A stretch of 36,011 bases of DNA from positions 1 to 36,011 of the forward strand of contig JADGAP010000014.1 in NCBI GenBank assembly GCA_015231965.1. The letters are read 5' to 3'. The position numbers and the translations under genes are program-made. Of the stretch, positions 1-7,465 are shown one piece after another. Every line of letters begins with the position of its first letter. Positions within the stretch are counted from its first letter, which is position 1. This DNA is from Magnetococcales bacterium (GTDB taxonomy: Bacteria; Pseudomonadota; Magnetococcia; Magnetococcales; JADGAP01). The notes below the pieces were generated by a model, which searched no databases, was not told the DNA's origin, and was given only the letters and a program-made list of their open reading frames with translations.

Positions 1-64
1 ATGTATGATCAATGAGTTGCATGATGGGTGGCGTCTGAATCCGACAGGCTGCTAGACAGTGGGT

Positions 65-562
65 TCAGGGATTGGGAAAACGCCGAATCAACGCCAGCAG
101 ATCCTCATCGCGCACCCGGTGTCGGCTCAACCGCAATTGGTGGAGTTCCAGTTCCAGCCAGCGGGGCATGCGCCACCGCTCCTTTTCCGGATCCCCCCAC
201 CGCCGCTCCGAAGGGGTCGCCTGGGAATTGTAAAGCCCGTGGGGGGCCAGCTCCTTGAGACGCTTGACCATCATCGGGGGAACCTTCACCTCCCCTCCCG
301 GCTCGGGCAAGAGCGGTGCCCCGCCCACCGGAGCGCAGCCCAACAATTGCAGCACCTGCCCCTTGTCCAATCCCTTGCGCTGCATGAACTCCTCGAACTC
401 CCGCAACGCCTGCTGCTGTTGTTCTTTTTCAAACCGCTCATACCGTTCCCGGGCGGCTTCGATCAGCCACTCCAACGCCTCCTTGGATTGCAAACCCTCA
501 ACAAATTGCTGGATGCCGTGCCGCACCTCATTCGACTCGCCCTGCTCCATCGGTTCGTCCAT
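65..562 (-). CDS. hypothetical charged, probably coiled-coil protein
   Basis: This 165-residue protein is not one I recognise. The N-terminal third is strongly charged and rich in Glu, Gln and Arg, including a run of four Gln, and probably forms a helical or coiled-coil segment. A short stretch reading RKGLDKGQVLQLLG follows, then a basic, Trp-containing C-terminal half. There is no signal peptide or membrane segment, so it is probably cytoplasmic. I chose the ATG at 562 over one 30 bases upstream because GGGGGTG lies about 9 bases before it. A charged helix followed by a basic tail could suit a nucleic-acid-binding protein, but I see no recognisable H-NS motif, so this is speculation. It is transcribed away from nrdJb across an AT-richer gap. 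Confidence 0.6.
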   Translation of the reverse strand: MDEPMEQGESNEVRHGIQQFVEGLQSKEALEWLIEAARERYERFEKEQQQQALREFEEFMQRKGLDKGQVLQLLGCAPVGGAPLLPEPGGEVKVPPMMVKRLKELAPHGLYNSQATPSERRWGDPEKERWRMPRWLELELHQLRLSRHRVRDEDLLALIRRFPNP

Positions 563-1057
563 GTCATTATCACCCCCAATGTGGATCCACAATAGAAGTC
601 ATGCATTGAAATTCCTGATCCACCCGATGTCAAGAGACAAATCACTTCGTGTCATTCTTTTTTCCAACTCATGACGCCGGTTGATTTACCCCCCTGAAAT
701 GACGCCATTCCAGTCGACCAGGGTTGCTCTCCTCCAATGACCGTGAAATGCTTTGCGAAAGAGGTCAAACCCAGTCCTCATGGCTCCGTGATATTATATA
801 ATTAAATAGATTACATCCCAATCCGTCGACTTCATACGCCCCGTGCGTCCTCATTGTACACTCTCTTTCAATTCATTACGGTCTCGCAATGAAAAAATCA
901 TCCGCATCCTTGCCCTGTAGACGTTTTGCCATCAGGGAAGACACTCCCCATTCCTCCTCTCGGAAGCCCCCTCCGGGGCGGAGGTTCCCTCCGGCGGCAA
1001 CTTCTGATAAAGTGAATGCGGCTGAATCGGAACGTCCTGGAGAGAGCGGGGTGCGTG
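563..1057. other. AT-richer intergenic region between divergent genes
   Basis: This gap of about 495 bases separates a minus-strand hypothetical gene from plus-strand nrdJb and must hold both promoters. It contains a markedly AT-rich patch around 787-820, unlike the GC-rich genes on either side. I looked for a cobalamin riboswitch or a clear NrdR-type box before nrdJb and could not identify either. I see no tRNA or credible ORF. Confidence 0.5.
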
Positions 1058-1714
1058 ATGGCGGTTAAAATTAGCAGGAAAATCGTGGGTTACGAGGTCG
1101 TCAAACCCCAAGCGGCCCCCTCTACCCCCCCTCCCCGCGAAGAAGCGGACGCCTCCGCCGAAAAGGTGGTGGCCATGCAGCCTCTTCTCCAGCGCCCGGA
1201 GGAGCTGGAGGGCTCCACCTACAAAATCAAGACCCCCCTGTCGGAACACGCCCTCTACATCACCATCAACGACGTGGTGAGCCACCCCGGAACCCCCCAG
1301 GCCCACCGTCGGCCTTTTGAAATTTTCATCAACTCCAAAAATATGGAGAACTTTGCCTGGATCGTCGCCCTGACCCGGGTGATCTCGGCCATTTTTCGCA
1401 AGGGGGGGGACGTCACCTTCTTGGCGGAAGAGCTGCGCTCGGTCTTCGACCCCCGGGGGGGATACTACAAGCCGGGCGGCAAATACATGCCCAGCCTGGT
1501 GGCGGAGATCGGCGAGTGCATTGAAAAGCATTTGATGAAGATCGGCATGATCCAACCCCCGGAGCCCTCCCGGGAGCTGGTGGCCAAGCGGGAACAGGCC
1601 AGGGAGCAGGGGCTGGCGGGAAGCTCCCAGTGCCCCAAATGCGCCCAACTGTCGGTGGTGCGGCTGGAAGGGTGCGACACCTGCCTGGAGTGCGGCTACT
1701 CCAAGTGCGGCTGA
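1058..1714 (+). CDS. nrdJb: TSCPD-domain subunit of class II ribonucleotide reductase (NrdJb-like)
   Basis: The 218-residue product matches the small TSCPD subunit found in split adenosylcobalamin-dependent ribonucleotide reductases such as Pseudomonas NrdJa/NrdJb, where it works with the catalytic NrdJa chain to make deoxyribonucleotides. The family core is readable: KISRKIVGYEV at the N-terminus, RRPFEIFINSKN in the middle, then GGYYKPGGKYMPSL. The C-terminus carries two CxxC pairs (CPKC and CLEC) with extra Cys residues, matching the redox or zinc-binding tail of class II enzymes. I chose the ATG at 1058 because the family begins near MAVKI and a purine-rich GGAGAGAG lies upstream; GTG at 1055 is an alternative. 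No catalytic nrdJa gene is in the window. Confidence 0.85.
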   Translation: MAVKISRKIVGYEVVKPQAAPSTPPPREEADASAEKVVAMQPLLQRPEELEGSTYKIKTPLSEHALYITINDVVSHPGTPQAHRRPFEIFINSKNMENFAWIVALTRVISAIFRKGGDVTFLAEELRSVFDPRGGYYKPGGKYMPSLVAEIGECIEKHLMKIGMIQPPEPSRELVAKREQAREQGLAGSSQCPKCAQLSVVRLEGCDTCLECGYSKCG

Positions 1715-1818
1715 GCCGCTCGCGGGCGGGCGAGGCGCGAAGGGGACGAAGGACGGATCAGGGGATCGAGGGCGGGGGATCGGCGAGGCGGGAGCGTCGC
1801 GGGAGGATCCCCTTGACG

Positions 1819-1858
1819 CCGTAAACTTTGGGTTCAGGCCGTAAACTTTGGATTCAGA
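1819..1858. repeat. 20-bp tandem direct repeat (two copies)
   Basis: Two adjacent 20-base units (1819-1838 and 1839-1858), each beginning GCCGTAAACTTTGG, differ at one base (GGGTTCAG against GGATTCAG). The second copy covers the stop codon of the convergent TetR gene. The repeat sits between the 3' ends of nrdJb and tetR and has no obvious terminator structure. Confidence 0.85.
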
Positions 1859-2486
1859 CGTAACGGGGAAGGCGGCGAATTTCGTAGGAGGGACGCTGGG
1901 CGATGCTGTCGAAAAAGTGCGCCAGCACCCGTTCGGTCAAGTCGAGGCGGGTCAACGCCGCCCCGCCGTGAACGCCGGTCAGGGTGCGCCGAATGGCCCC
2001 GATGTGGTGTTCGTGAATCGCCAAGCCCACCAGGGAGAGGAACAAGGTATAGGGATTGAGGTCCGGCTCCACCTCCCGCACCAGCCGCAGCAACTCCTGA
2101 AACCGCCCCTGAAACACCTGCTCCACCAGTTGCGGCAAATGGTTTTGTCCGACCGTCAACAGCTCCCGCTCGATGAGCATGCGAAACTCATCCTCCCGCT
2201 CCAGGGACTCCAACAGCCGCTCCACAAAGGCGTGCAACTGCTCCCGGGTGGTCCCCGCCGGGGTGACGGCGGTAAAAACCTGTTGCAGCTTGTCCTGAAT
2301 GGAGAAGGTCAAGGCCCGCAAATAGAGGGTTTGCTTGTCGGGAAAATGGTGGTAGAGGGCTGCGGCGCTCATCCCCACCGCTCCGGCGATGTCCCGCATG
2401 GAGATGCCGTCGAAGCCCATGCGGGCGAACAGCGGAATCGCCTGGGTCAAAATTTGTTCCTTGCTGCGGGGATGAAGGGGCCGCAT
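1854..2486 (-). CDS. TetR/AcrR-family transcriptional regulator
   Basis: This is a 210-residue one-component regulator. Residues about 8-55 form a typical TetR DNA-binding domain: ILTQAIPLFARMGFDGISM, then the helix-turn-helix RDIAGAVGMSAAALYHHFPDK. The remainder is an all-helical ligand/dimerisation domain whose ligand cannot be read from sequence. A longer frame extends upstream, but the ATG at 2486 has AAGGAGAG five bases before it and gives the usual TetR length. It is convergent with nrdJb and divergent from fliL, about 400 bases away. Such regulators commonly control themselves and a divergent gene, but here the divergent neighbour is a flagellar operon, so the target is unclear. Confidence 0.9.
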   Translation of the reverse strand: MRPLHPRSKEQILTQAIPLFARMGFDGISMRDIAGAVGMSAAALYHHFPDKQTLYLRALTFSIQDKLQQVFTAVTPAGTTREQLHAFVERLLESLEREDEFRMLIERELLTVGQNHLPQLVEQVFQGRFQELLRLVREVEPDLNPYTLFLSLVGLAIHEHHIGAIRRTLTGVHGGAALTRLDLTERVLAHFFDSIAQRPSYEIRRLPRYV

Positions 2487-2890
2487 GGAATCTCTCCTTG
2501 CCATGACATCGATGGCGCTACGAGTTGTCGCATCATACGCCCACTCCCTGCGCCAAACAATGGCCCCACGCCACGCCTGCTTTTCCCGACGCGCTCCTCT
2601 GAACGAGTCCATTTCGCCCCGGCACCCTGTTCAATCCCCGTCGCCTCTCCCCCCACGATGATCCAGGGCGGCGAGATCAAGAAGCCTTGGGGGATATCCG
2701 CCCTTCCATCGCGGGAAAAATCCGGTTGCCCCGCCCCTCTTCCCGGGCGGGAAAGCTTGAATCCTCCCGGCGACTTTGGCAGAGTGTTAGGTTTATGAAA
2801 GCATCCATGGCCCGCCCCCCGCGCCCCGCGATCCGGCGAGCCGATGGCGCCGGATGACGCGGCGGATTCACCCCACGGAGTGTGAAAACG
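2487..2890. other. divergent intergenic region tetR / fliL
   Basis: About 404 bases lie between the TetR start and the fliL start and must hold promoters in both directions. I found no convincing sigma54, sigma28 or sigma70 pair. A TTGGCAGAGTGTTAGG stretch near 2777 resembles a -24 element but lacks a proper -12 GC. The last part carries GGAG about ten bases before fliL. Confidence 0.45.
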
Positions 2891-3403
2891 ATGGCCGCTG
2901 AAGCGGAACAGGAAGAGAAGGAAGGCGGGAGCAAGGGCGGCATCGTCAAGCTGCTGATTCTCGTCATCCCGCCGTTGCTCATCGGTCTGGGCGGCGGATA
3001 CATCGTCGGGCAGAAGATCACGATGAAGGCCGTGGAGGAGGAGAAGAAAAAGGAGCCCAAACCCGAGGAGGGGCCGTCGGCCAAGGATCCCAACGCCCTG
3101 GTGGGGCCCATCTTCAAGTTGGAACCCTTCGTGGTCAACCTGGCGGAACCCCGGGGCAATCGCTACCTCAAGGTGGCCATCTCCATGGAAATGGAGAACG
3201 ACGCCCTCAAGCCCGAAATGGAACGCCGTCAGCCGCAGATCCAAGATATCATCCTGTCGCTGCTCACCTCCAAATCGACCCAGGAGCTGCAATCCCTGGA
3301 AGGCAAGTTCCGCCTGCGGGAGGAGTTGCTCTCCCGCATCAACGCGCTCTTGGTCAATGGCAAGGTGAAGCGGCTCTATTTCACCGATTTCGTCATTCAA
3401 TAA
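2891..3403 (+). CDS. fliL: flagellar basal body-associated protein FliL
   Basis: The 170-residue product has the FliL layout: a short charged cytoplasmic N-terminus, one membrane helix at about residues 18-40 (KLLILVIPPLLIGLGGGYIVG), a charged linker, then the periplasmic domain. That domain includes LEPFVVNLAEPRGNRYLKV, a family hallmark, and ends in LYFTDFVIQ. FliL surrounds the stator units at the basal body and affects torque and motor function. The ATG at 2891 has GGAG ten bases upstream; the GTG nine bases earlier has no room for a ribosome-binding site. It leads the fliLMNOP cluster, with 63 bases to fliM. Confidence 0.93.
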   Translation: MAAEAEQEEKEGGSKGGIVKLLILVIPPLLIGLGGGYIVGQKITMKAVEEEKKKEPKPEEGPSAKDPNALVGPIFKLEPFVVNLAEPRGNRYLKVAISMEMENDALKPEMERRQPQIQDIILSLLTSKSTQELQSLEGKFRLREELLSRINALLVNGKVKRLYFTDFVIQ

Positions 3404-3466
3404 CCCGATGGCGGCGGCGCGGCGGCCCCGGCTCTAACCCCCGGAGGCGGACGCAAAAGGAGCGGC

Positions 3467-4492
3467 ATGTCGCAGATTCTGTCCAACGAGGAGATCGACG
3501 CCCTCATGGTGGGGCTGGAGGAGGGCTCCATCGACCTGTCGGAGGTGGAGGACGAAATTCCCGCCTCCGGCGTCGAGGAAAAAAAGGTCACCTCCTACTT
3601 TTTCGGACAGCAGACCGCCATCCGCGTCGGTTCCCTGCCCGGTCTGGACCTGATCAACGAACATCTGGCCTCCCAGTTGTCGTTCAAAATGAGCCAAAAG
3701 GTGGGGCGGGAGGTTCACGTTCAGCCCAAATCCACCATCAACCAAATTTTCGGTCGCTACCTGCACAGCCTGGATCCCCCCATTTTCATCAGCATCTGCC
3801 GGGTGGAGCCCTCCCAGTCCATGAGCCTGCTGTCGGTGGACGGCGAGGTGATGTATCACATGCTGGAGGGCTATTTCGGCGGCAGCGGCGAGTCGGAACG
3901 CCCCTTCCGCAACTTCTCCCCCTTCGAAATGAAGGTGACGGACCGCATCATGGACGTCTGCCGGGAGCAGATCGAACTCTCCTGGAAAAAACTCGATCCG
4001 GCCTTTCGCCTCATCTCCACCCGCTGGGAAAATCAGCCCCAGTTCGCGGCGGTGATGCCCTTGGACGAGTCGGTCTTTCTCATCTCCTTTTCGCTGGAGA
4101 TGGGGGATACCGAGGGCACCCTGACCATCTGCTTCCCCCAGGTGATCCTGGAGCTTTTCAAGCAGCAGCTCAAGTCCGGCTTCCAGCAGCGGGAGCATGT
4201 GGAGGGGGAGTCGTTCTGGGAAGCGGCCATGGTCCACGAACTCTCCTACGTGCCGTTGCGCTTCGATCCCATCGTCACCCGCATGACCATGAGCGTGCAG
4301 GAGATGCTCTCCCTCCAAATCGGCGATGTGGTGATGCTCAACGCCGACATGACCGAGGAGATGCAGATCGAGGTGGCGGGTCGGGTGAAATATTTGGGGG
4401 TCGGCGGGGTGTCCAACGGCAAACGAGCGATCAAAATCACCCAAACGGTCACCGATCCCAACCTGTATCAACGCAAGGATCACACCCTTTGA
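3467..4492 (+). CDS. fliM: flagellar motor switch protein FliM
   Basis: This is a full-length FliM of 341 residues. The N-terminal peptide ILSNEEIDALMVGL at about residues 4-17 is the conserved segment that binds phosphorylated CheY. The middle CheC-like domain contains the family motif LPGLDLINEHLASQL. The C-terminal SpoA domain (about 250-325) packs with FliN in the C-ring, where the complex sets rotation direction. AAAAGGAG lies four to five bases before the ATG. fliL precedes it by 63 bases and fliN follows after a 127-base gap containing hairpins, so it belongs to one cluster. Confidence 0.95.
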   Translation: MSQILSNEEIDALMVGLEEGSIDLSEVEDEIPASGVEEKKVTSYFFGQQTAIRVGSLPGLDLINEHLASQLSFKMSQKVGREVHVQPKSTINQIFGRYLHSLDPPIFISICRVEPSQSMSLLSVDGEVMYHMLEGYFGGSGESERPFRNFSPFEMKVTDRIMDVCREQIELSWKKLDPAFRLISTRWENQPQFAAVMPLDESVFLISFSLEMGDTEGTLTICFPQVILELFKQQLKSGFQQREHVEGESFWEAAMVHELSYVPLRFDPIVTRMTMSVQEMLSLQIGDVVMLNADMTEEMQIEVAGRVKYLGVGGVSNGKRAIKITQTVTDPNLYQRKDHTL

Positions 4493-4619
4493 TCCCTGCC
4501 GCGGGCTCCCCCGCGCCTGATGAAACCCACCCGGACGGCCCCGCACTACGCTCCTCCGGGGAAATGGACCAACGACCGCGGTTTTCCGCAACCGCGCAAC
4601 ATCTAGGAGTGGAGGAATC
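4493..4619 (+). promoter_or_regulatory. fliM-fliN intercistronic gap with two small hairpins
   Basis: Two inverted repeats are visible. CGCGGG/CCCGCG (4500-4505 with 4510-4515) lies just after fliM. A 7-bp perfect stem CGCGGTT/AACCGCG (4577-4583 with 4590-4596) lies before the fliN ribosome-binding site. Neither is followed by a T run, so these are not intrinsic terminators. They could be RNA processing or stability elements in an otherwise tightly spaced operon; that role is inferred. Confidence 0.4.
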
Positions 4620-5021
4620 ATGGCGACTCGCGGATTCGGCGACGATGAAGATTCCGGCAGCGGCCTGATGGACGAAGAACTGGAAGAGCTGGCCAAACCA
4701 AAAAAGAAGAAAACCGGGGAGATGGACCTGGATATCGGCGATCTGAACTTCGAGGCCACACCCAAAAATCTCGATCTGCTCATGGATGTGCCCCTGGACG
4801 TCTCCGTCCGGCTGGGCCACGTGCGGATGCAGATCCGGGATCTGCTCAAGCTCAACAAGGGTTCGCTGGTGGAGTTGGAAAAAGAGGCGGACGAACCCCT
4901 GGAGGTCTACGTCAACGACCGGCTGCTGGCCTACGGCGAAGTGGTGATGATCAAGGACAAGCTGGGCATCCGCATCACCGACATCGTGTCGCTGGCGGAA
5001 CGGCTGGAGAATTTGCGTTGA
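4620..5021 (+). CDS. fliN: flagellar motor switch protein FliN
   Basis: The 133-residue product has an acidic and lysine-rich N-terminal extension (about residues 1-50) followed by the SpoA domain. Readable family landmarks are DVPLDVSVRLGHVRMQIRDL, then LNKGSLVELEKEADEPLEVY, VNDRLLAYGEVVMI and LGIRITDIVS. FliN forms the lower rim of the C-ring with FliM and helps dock the export ATPase complex. A good site, GGAGTGGAGG, precedes the ATG. The fliO start overlaps the fliN stop, implying translational coupling. Confidence 0.95.
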   Translation: MATRGFGDDEDSGSGLMDEELEELAKPKKKKTGEMDLDIGDLNFEATPKNLDLLMDVPLDVSVRLGHVRMQIRDLLKLNKGSLVELEKEADEPLEVYVNDRLLAYGEVVMIKDKLGIRITDIVSLAERLENLR

Positions 5022-5440
5022 CCCTGCCCCTCTCCTCCCCTGGCGACGCGCGACGCGCTCCCCTGGCGCTCCTGGCGCTCCTGGCGCTGGGGTGGGTCGG
5101 CGCGGCCTGGGCGGGCGAGGGAAACGAGGCGGCGGTGGGCGGCGGCGCGGCGGATCCGGCGGAGTTGCTGGGTCGGCTGGTGCAGGTGTTGGGATTTCTC
5201 CTCGCCCTGGCGGTGGCCGCCGCCCTGCTGCGGCGCTACGGCAAGCGGTGGGAAGGCAAGTTTTCCGGCGGTCCCATCCAACTGCTGGCGGGCCGCAATT
5301 TCGCCCCCGGAGTGGGGGTGCGGTTGATCCGGGTGGGGTCGCGGAGCTGGCTGGTGGGGGTCTCTCGGGAGCGGGTGGTTCCCATCGCCGAGTTGACCGC
5401 CGAGGAGGTGGCCCAAGCCCTCCGGGAGCCCGGGCCATGA
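5018..5440 (+). CDS. fliO: flagellar biosynthetic protein FliO
   Basis: This small membrane protein of 140 residues sits where fliO is expected. It has an N-terminal hydrophobic signal-like stretch (about 15-32), a second hydrophobic helix at about 52-68 (LVQVLGFLLALAVAAALL), then a cytoplasmic domain with the FliO-type pattern IQLLAGRNFAPGVGVRLIRV. FliO assists assembly of the FliP ring of the flagellar type III export gate. The start is TTG, overlapping the fliN stop as TTGA, and the stop overlaps the fliP ATG as ATGA. FliO is poorly conserved, so position carries much of the call. Confidence 0.88.
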   Translation: MTLPLSSPGDARRAPLALLALLALGWVGAAWAGEGNEAAVGGGAADPAELLGRLVQVLGFLLALAVAAALLRRYGKRWEGKFSGGPIQLLAGRNFAPGVGVRLIRVGSRSWLVGVSRERVVPIAELTAEEVAQALREPGP

Positions 5441-6243
5441 CGACGCCCTCCCCCCCCTCCCTCCGAGGCTGGCGAACCCCCCGCCTCTCCCTGGCCCTGC
5501 TGTTGGGGGTCGCCGGGGCGTTGTTCGGGCTGTGGCTCGGCCTGGAACCGGCCTGGGCGGCGGAGGCCAAGGGCGGCGGCGGTCTGCCCTTCCTGAACTT
5601 CGACACCGAGCAGGATCAGGTCTCCACCTCGCTGCAAATCCTGGCGCTGATGACGGTCTTTTCCCTGGCGCCGGGAATTCTCATCATGTTCACCTCGTTC
5701 ACCCGGGTGATCGTGGTGATGTCCTTCGTGCGGCAGGCCATGGGGTTGCAAGGCCAGCCCCCCAACCAGGTGTTGATGGCCCTCTCCCTCTTCATCACCT
5801 TTTTCGTCATGGGGCCGGTGGTGGATTCGGTCTACAACGACGCCCTGCGCCCCTATCTGGACAAGCGCCTCAAGGCCGAGGAGGCCTGGGGCAAGGCCGT
5901 CACCCCGGTGCGCAACTTCATGATGCGCCAGACCCGGGAGAAGGATTTGGAACTCTTCCTCCGTCTCTCCGGCGTCACCAAGGCCCAGACCCCGCAGGAG
6001 GCCCCCATGCGCCTGCTGATCCCCGCCTTCATGATCTCCGAACTCAAAACCGCCTTTCAGATCGGCTTTCTCATCTACCTCCCCTTCCTCATCGTCGACA
6101 TGGTGGTGGCCAGCGTGGTCATGTCCATGGGCATGATGATGCTCCCCCCCCTGGTCATCTCCATGCCCATCAAGCTCATCCTCTTCGTCCTGGTGGACGG
6201 CTGGGCGCTGGTGGTGGGCTCCCTGGTGCAGTCCTTCCGCTGA
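5437..6243 (+). CDS. fliP: flagellar export gate protein FliP
   Basis: This is a 268-residue FliP with a cleavable-type signal sequence at about residues 15-40 followed by the classic core: SLQILALMTVFSLAPGILIM, MFTSFTRVIVVMSFVRQAMG, PPNQVLMALSLFITFFVMGP and the C-terminal IPAFMISELKTAFQIGFLIY with VMSMGMMMLPP. FliP forms the main ring of the inner-membrane export gate with FliQ and FliR. The ATG overlaps the fliO stop; an open frame extending far upstream is only a GC-rich read-through. In many proteobacteria fliQ, fliR and flhB follow, but here the cluster ends and an accessory island begins. Confidence 0.95.
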   Translation: MTTPSPPSLRGWRTPRLSLALLLGVAGALFGLWLGLEPAWAAEAKGGGGLPFLNFDTEQDQVSTSLQILALMTVFSLAPGILIMFTSFTRVIVVMSFVRQAMGLQGQPPNQVLMALSLFITFFVMGPVVDSVYNDALRPYLDKRLKAEEAWGKAVTPVRNFMMRQTREKDLELFLRLSGVTKAQTPQEAPMRLLIPAFMISELKTAFQIGFLIYLPFLIVDMVVASVVMSMGMMMLPPLVISMPIKLILFVLVDGWALVVGSLVQSFR

Positions 6244-6356
6244 CGCCCGCCATCCCATCCTGGACAATAATAAACATTTCGTTTACTATAGTAGTTCCAA
6301 TTGAAATTTGCACATACGGGGATTGTAGATGTAAGGAACCCATGCCCAAAATGAAT

Positions 6357-6384
6357 CGTCATTCCCGCGAAAGCGGGAATCCAG
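6357..6384 (+). repeat. inner arm of MITE A (dRS3-like palindrome)
   Basis: CGTC, then the 20-base palindrome-like ATTCCCGCGAAAGCGGGAAT, then CCAG. The core fits the ATTCCC-N8-GGGAAT pattern known as dRS3 in Neisseria. All 28 bases are identical to the arm at 18748-18775 in element B. Confidence 0.85.
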
Positions 6385-6571
6385 CCGTTGATTCCATACG
6401 CCTTACCTCATCACCACGACAAAATAGTTCCCCATAGTACCTACTCATTCTAAGAAGTACAATATAATCATCGATTAACGTAGGCCGTTCCACGGATTGC
6501 CTTTCGACGCTTGAATGAAAGTCTGTCCATTTCATCTTGGACGCAAGACTGGAGTTCCAAAGACACAAAGG

Positions 6572-6599
6572 CTGGATTCCCGCTTTCGCGGGAATGACG
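6572..6599 (-). repeat. inverted inner arm of MITE A
   Basis: This is the exact reverse complement of the 28-base arm at 6357-6384, so the two arms could form a large cruciform or hairpin about 240 bases across. The sequence after it, TTTTCGTGGGGAAAGTTGGT, resembles the corresponding flank in element B. Confidence 0.85.
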
Positions 6600-6683
6600 T
6601 TTTCGTGGGGAAAGTTGGTGGTGCCCCCCCGACGCCGCTCGATGTTATGCGCCCTTTTTAGTTGGAACGACGATATTGAGGCC

Positions 6684-6964
6684 ATGATCCGAACCTTTTC
6701 CGACAAAAAAACAGCGGCCATTTTCGCGGGACGGTTCGTCAAGGGGATCGCGCCGGAAATCACCGCTCGCGCCCGGATGCGTTTGTTGCAAATCCATCAT
6801 GCGCAAAGCGTGGAGGATTTACGCCTTCCGCCGTCCAACCTCTGGAAAGGCTCCTCGGCGACCGGGAAGGGCAATGGAGCCTCCGCATCAACCACCAATG
6901 GCGGGTCTGCTTCCGGATCGTGGATCAAGACGCCTTCGATGTGGAAATTGTGGACTACCACTGA
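6684..6964 (+). pseudogene. higB: HigB-type mRNA interferase toxin, frameshifted
   Basis: Translation from the ATG at 6684 gives a normal HigB N-terminus (MIRTFSDKKTAAIFAG, then VEDLRLPPSN). The frame then diverges after AAC at 6837-6839. The -1 frame starting near 6839 supplies the rest: LERLLGDREGQWSLRINHQW, VCFRIVDQDAFDVEIVDYH, then TGA at 6962. One missing base around 6839-6842 would restore a standard toxin of about 93 residues that cleaves ribosome-associated mRNA. As read, the toxin is broken; a sequencing error or programmed -1 shift remains possible. Intact higA follows nine bases later. MITE A ends eight bases upstream, where the promoter would be expected. Confidence 0.85.
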
Positions 6965-6973
6965 GGAACCGAC

Positions 6974-7321
6974 ATGGCCATCCCAATGGACGATCTTTCC
7001 CACCTTGACCTGGAGGACATCACCACGGGGGAGCGCATCCCGCCCGCCCATCCCGGGGATTTTTTGCGGGAGATCATGGAACAACGGGAACTCAGCCAAT
7101 ACCGACTGGCCAAGGCGCTGGGGGTCTCGGCCATGCGGATCAGCCACCTGGTTCATGGTCGCAGCCCGATCACGGCGGAGATGGCCCTGCGCCTGGGGCT
7201 GTTTTTCAACCAATCCCCGGAATACTGGCTCGGACTGCAAACCCAATACGACATGGACACGGCCAAAATCCGGCTGCTGGAACGCCTGCGCCAGGAGATC
7301 ACCCCGCTCCACGCCGCCTGA
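6974..7321 (+). CDS. higA: HigA-family antitoxin (XRE helix-turn-helix)
   Basis: This 115-residue protein has the HigA layout: IPPAHPGDFLREIMEQREL at about 22-40, then an XRE helix-turn-helix (SQYRLAKALGVSAMRISHLV, about 41-60), then ITAEMALRLGLFFNQSPEYW and a helical tail. HigA neutralises HigB and represses the operon by binding its promoter. It is intact although its toxin is frameshifted, leaving what may be an orphan antitoxin. GAGG lies seven bases before the ATG, within the higB end region. No separate promoter was seen, so expression probably comes from upstream of higB or from MITE A. Confidence 0.92.
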   Translation: MAIPMDDLSHLDLEDITTGERIPPAHPGDFLREIMEQRELSQYRLAKALGVSAMRISHLVHGRSPITAEMALRLGLFFNQSPEYWLGLQTQYDMDTAKIRLLERLRQEITPLHAA

Positions 7322-7465
7322 CGCCCTCAACGCCTCCCGGCGGATTCCTCCGCGGGTGGGAAAGGCGGAGGGACCGCCTCGCACTTGAAGATTCCGAACC
7401 TTTTCCATCCCGCCATGAACCTCGGGACGGAAAACGACGGCCCCATCGCCCCGCAACCGGAAGGA

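Larger units (their letters stand above)
6287..6675. mobile_element. MITE-like element A (non-coding, about 389 bp)
   Basis: The element is bounded by imperfect terminal inverted repeats of about 28 bases. The left end starts TATAGTAGTTCCAATTGAAA. The right end, read on the minus strand, starts TATCGTCGTTCCAACTAAAA. Inside lie two inverted 28-base arms built around ATTCCCGCGAAAGCGGGAAT. Element B at 18697-18968 has the same ends and arms, which supports a common family. It encodes no transposase, so it would be mobilised in trans, as with MITEs. It lies between fliP and the frameshifted higB and is visibly less GC-rich than its surroundings. I could not settle the target-site duplication. Confidence 0.72.

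Noticed and set aside
563-1057. Cobalamin riboswitch or NrdR box before nrdJb
   Set aside because: Looked for because class II reductases use B12, but no B12-box or convincing NrdR dyad was readable.
2770-2800. sigma54-type promoter before fliL
   Set aside because: TTGGCAGAGTGTTAGG has a -24-like part but lacks the GC at -12.
6359-6763. 134-residue minus-strand ORF across MITE A
   Set aside because: Its sequence is translated repeat (VIPAKAGIQ and FPLSRE are typical artefacts of the arms), and it runs through both inverted arms into higB; not a gene.
6537-7388. 283-residue plus-strand ORF over higB/higA
   Set aside because: Only its middle part is the HigB N-terminus; the remainder is frame-shifted read-through of higB and higA.
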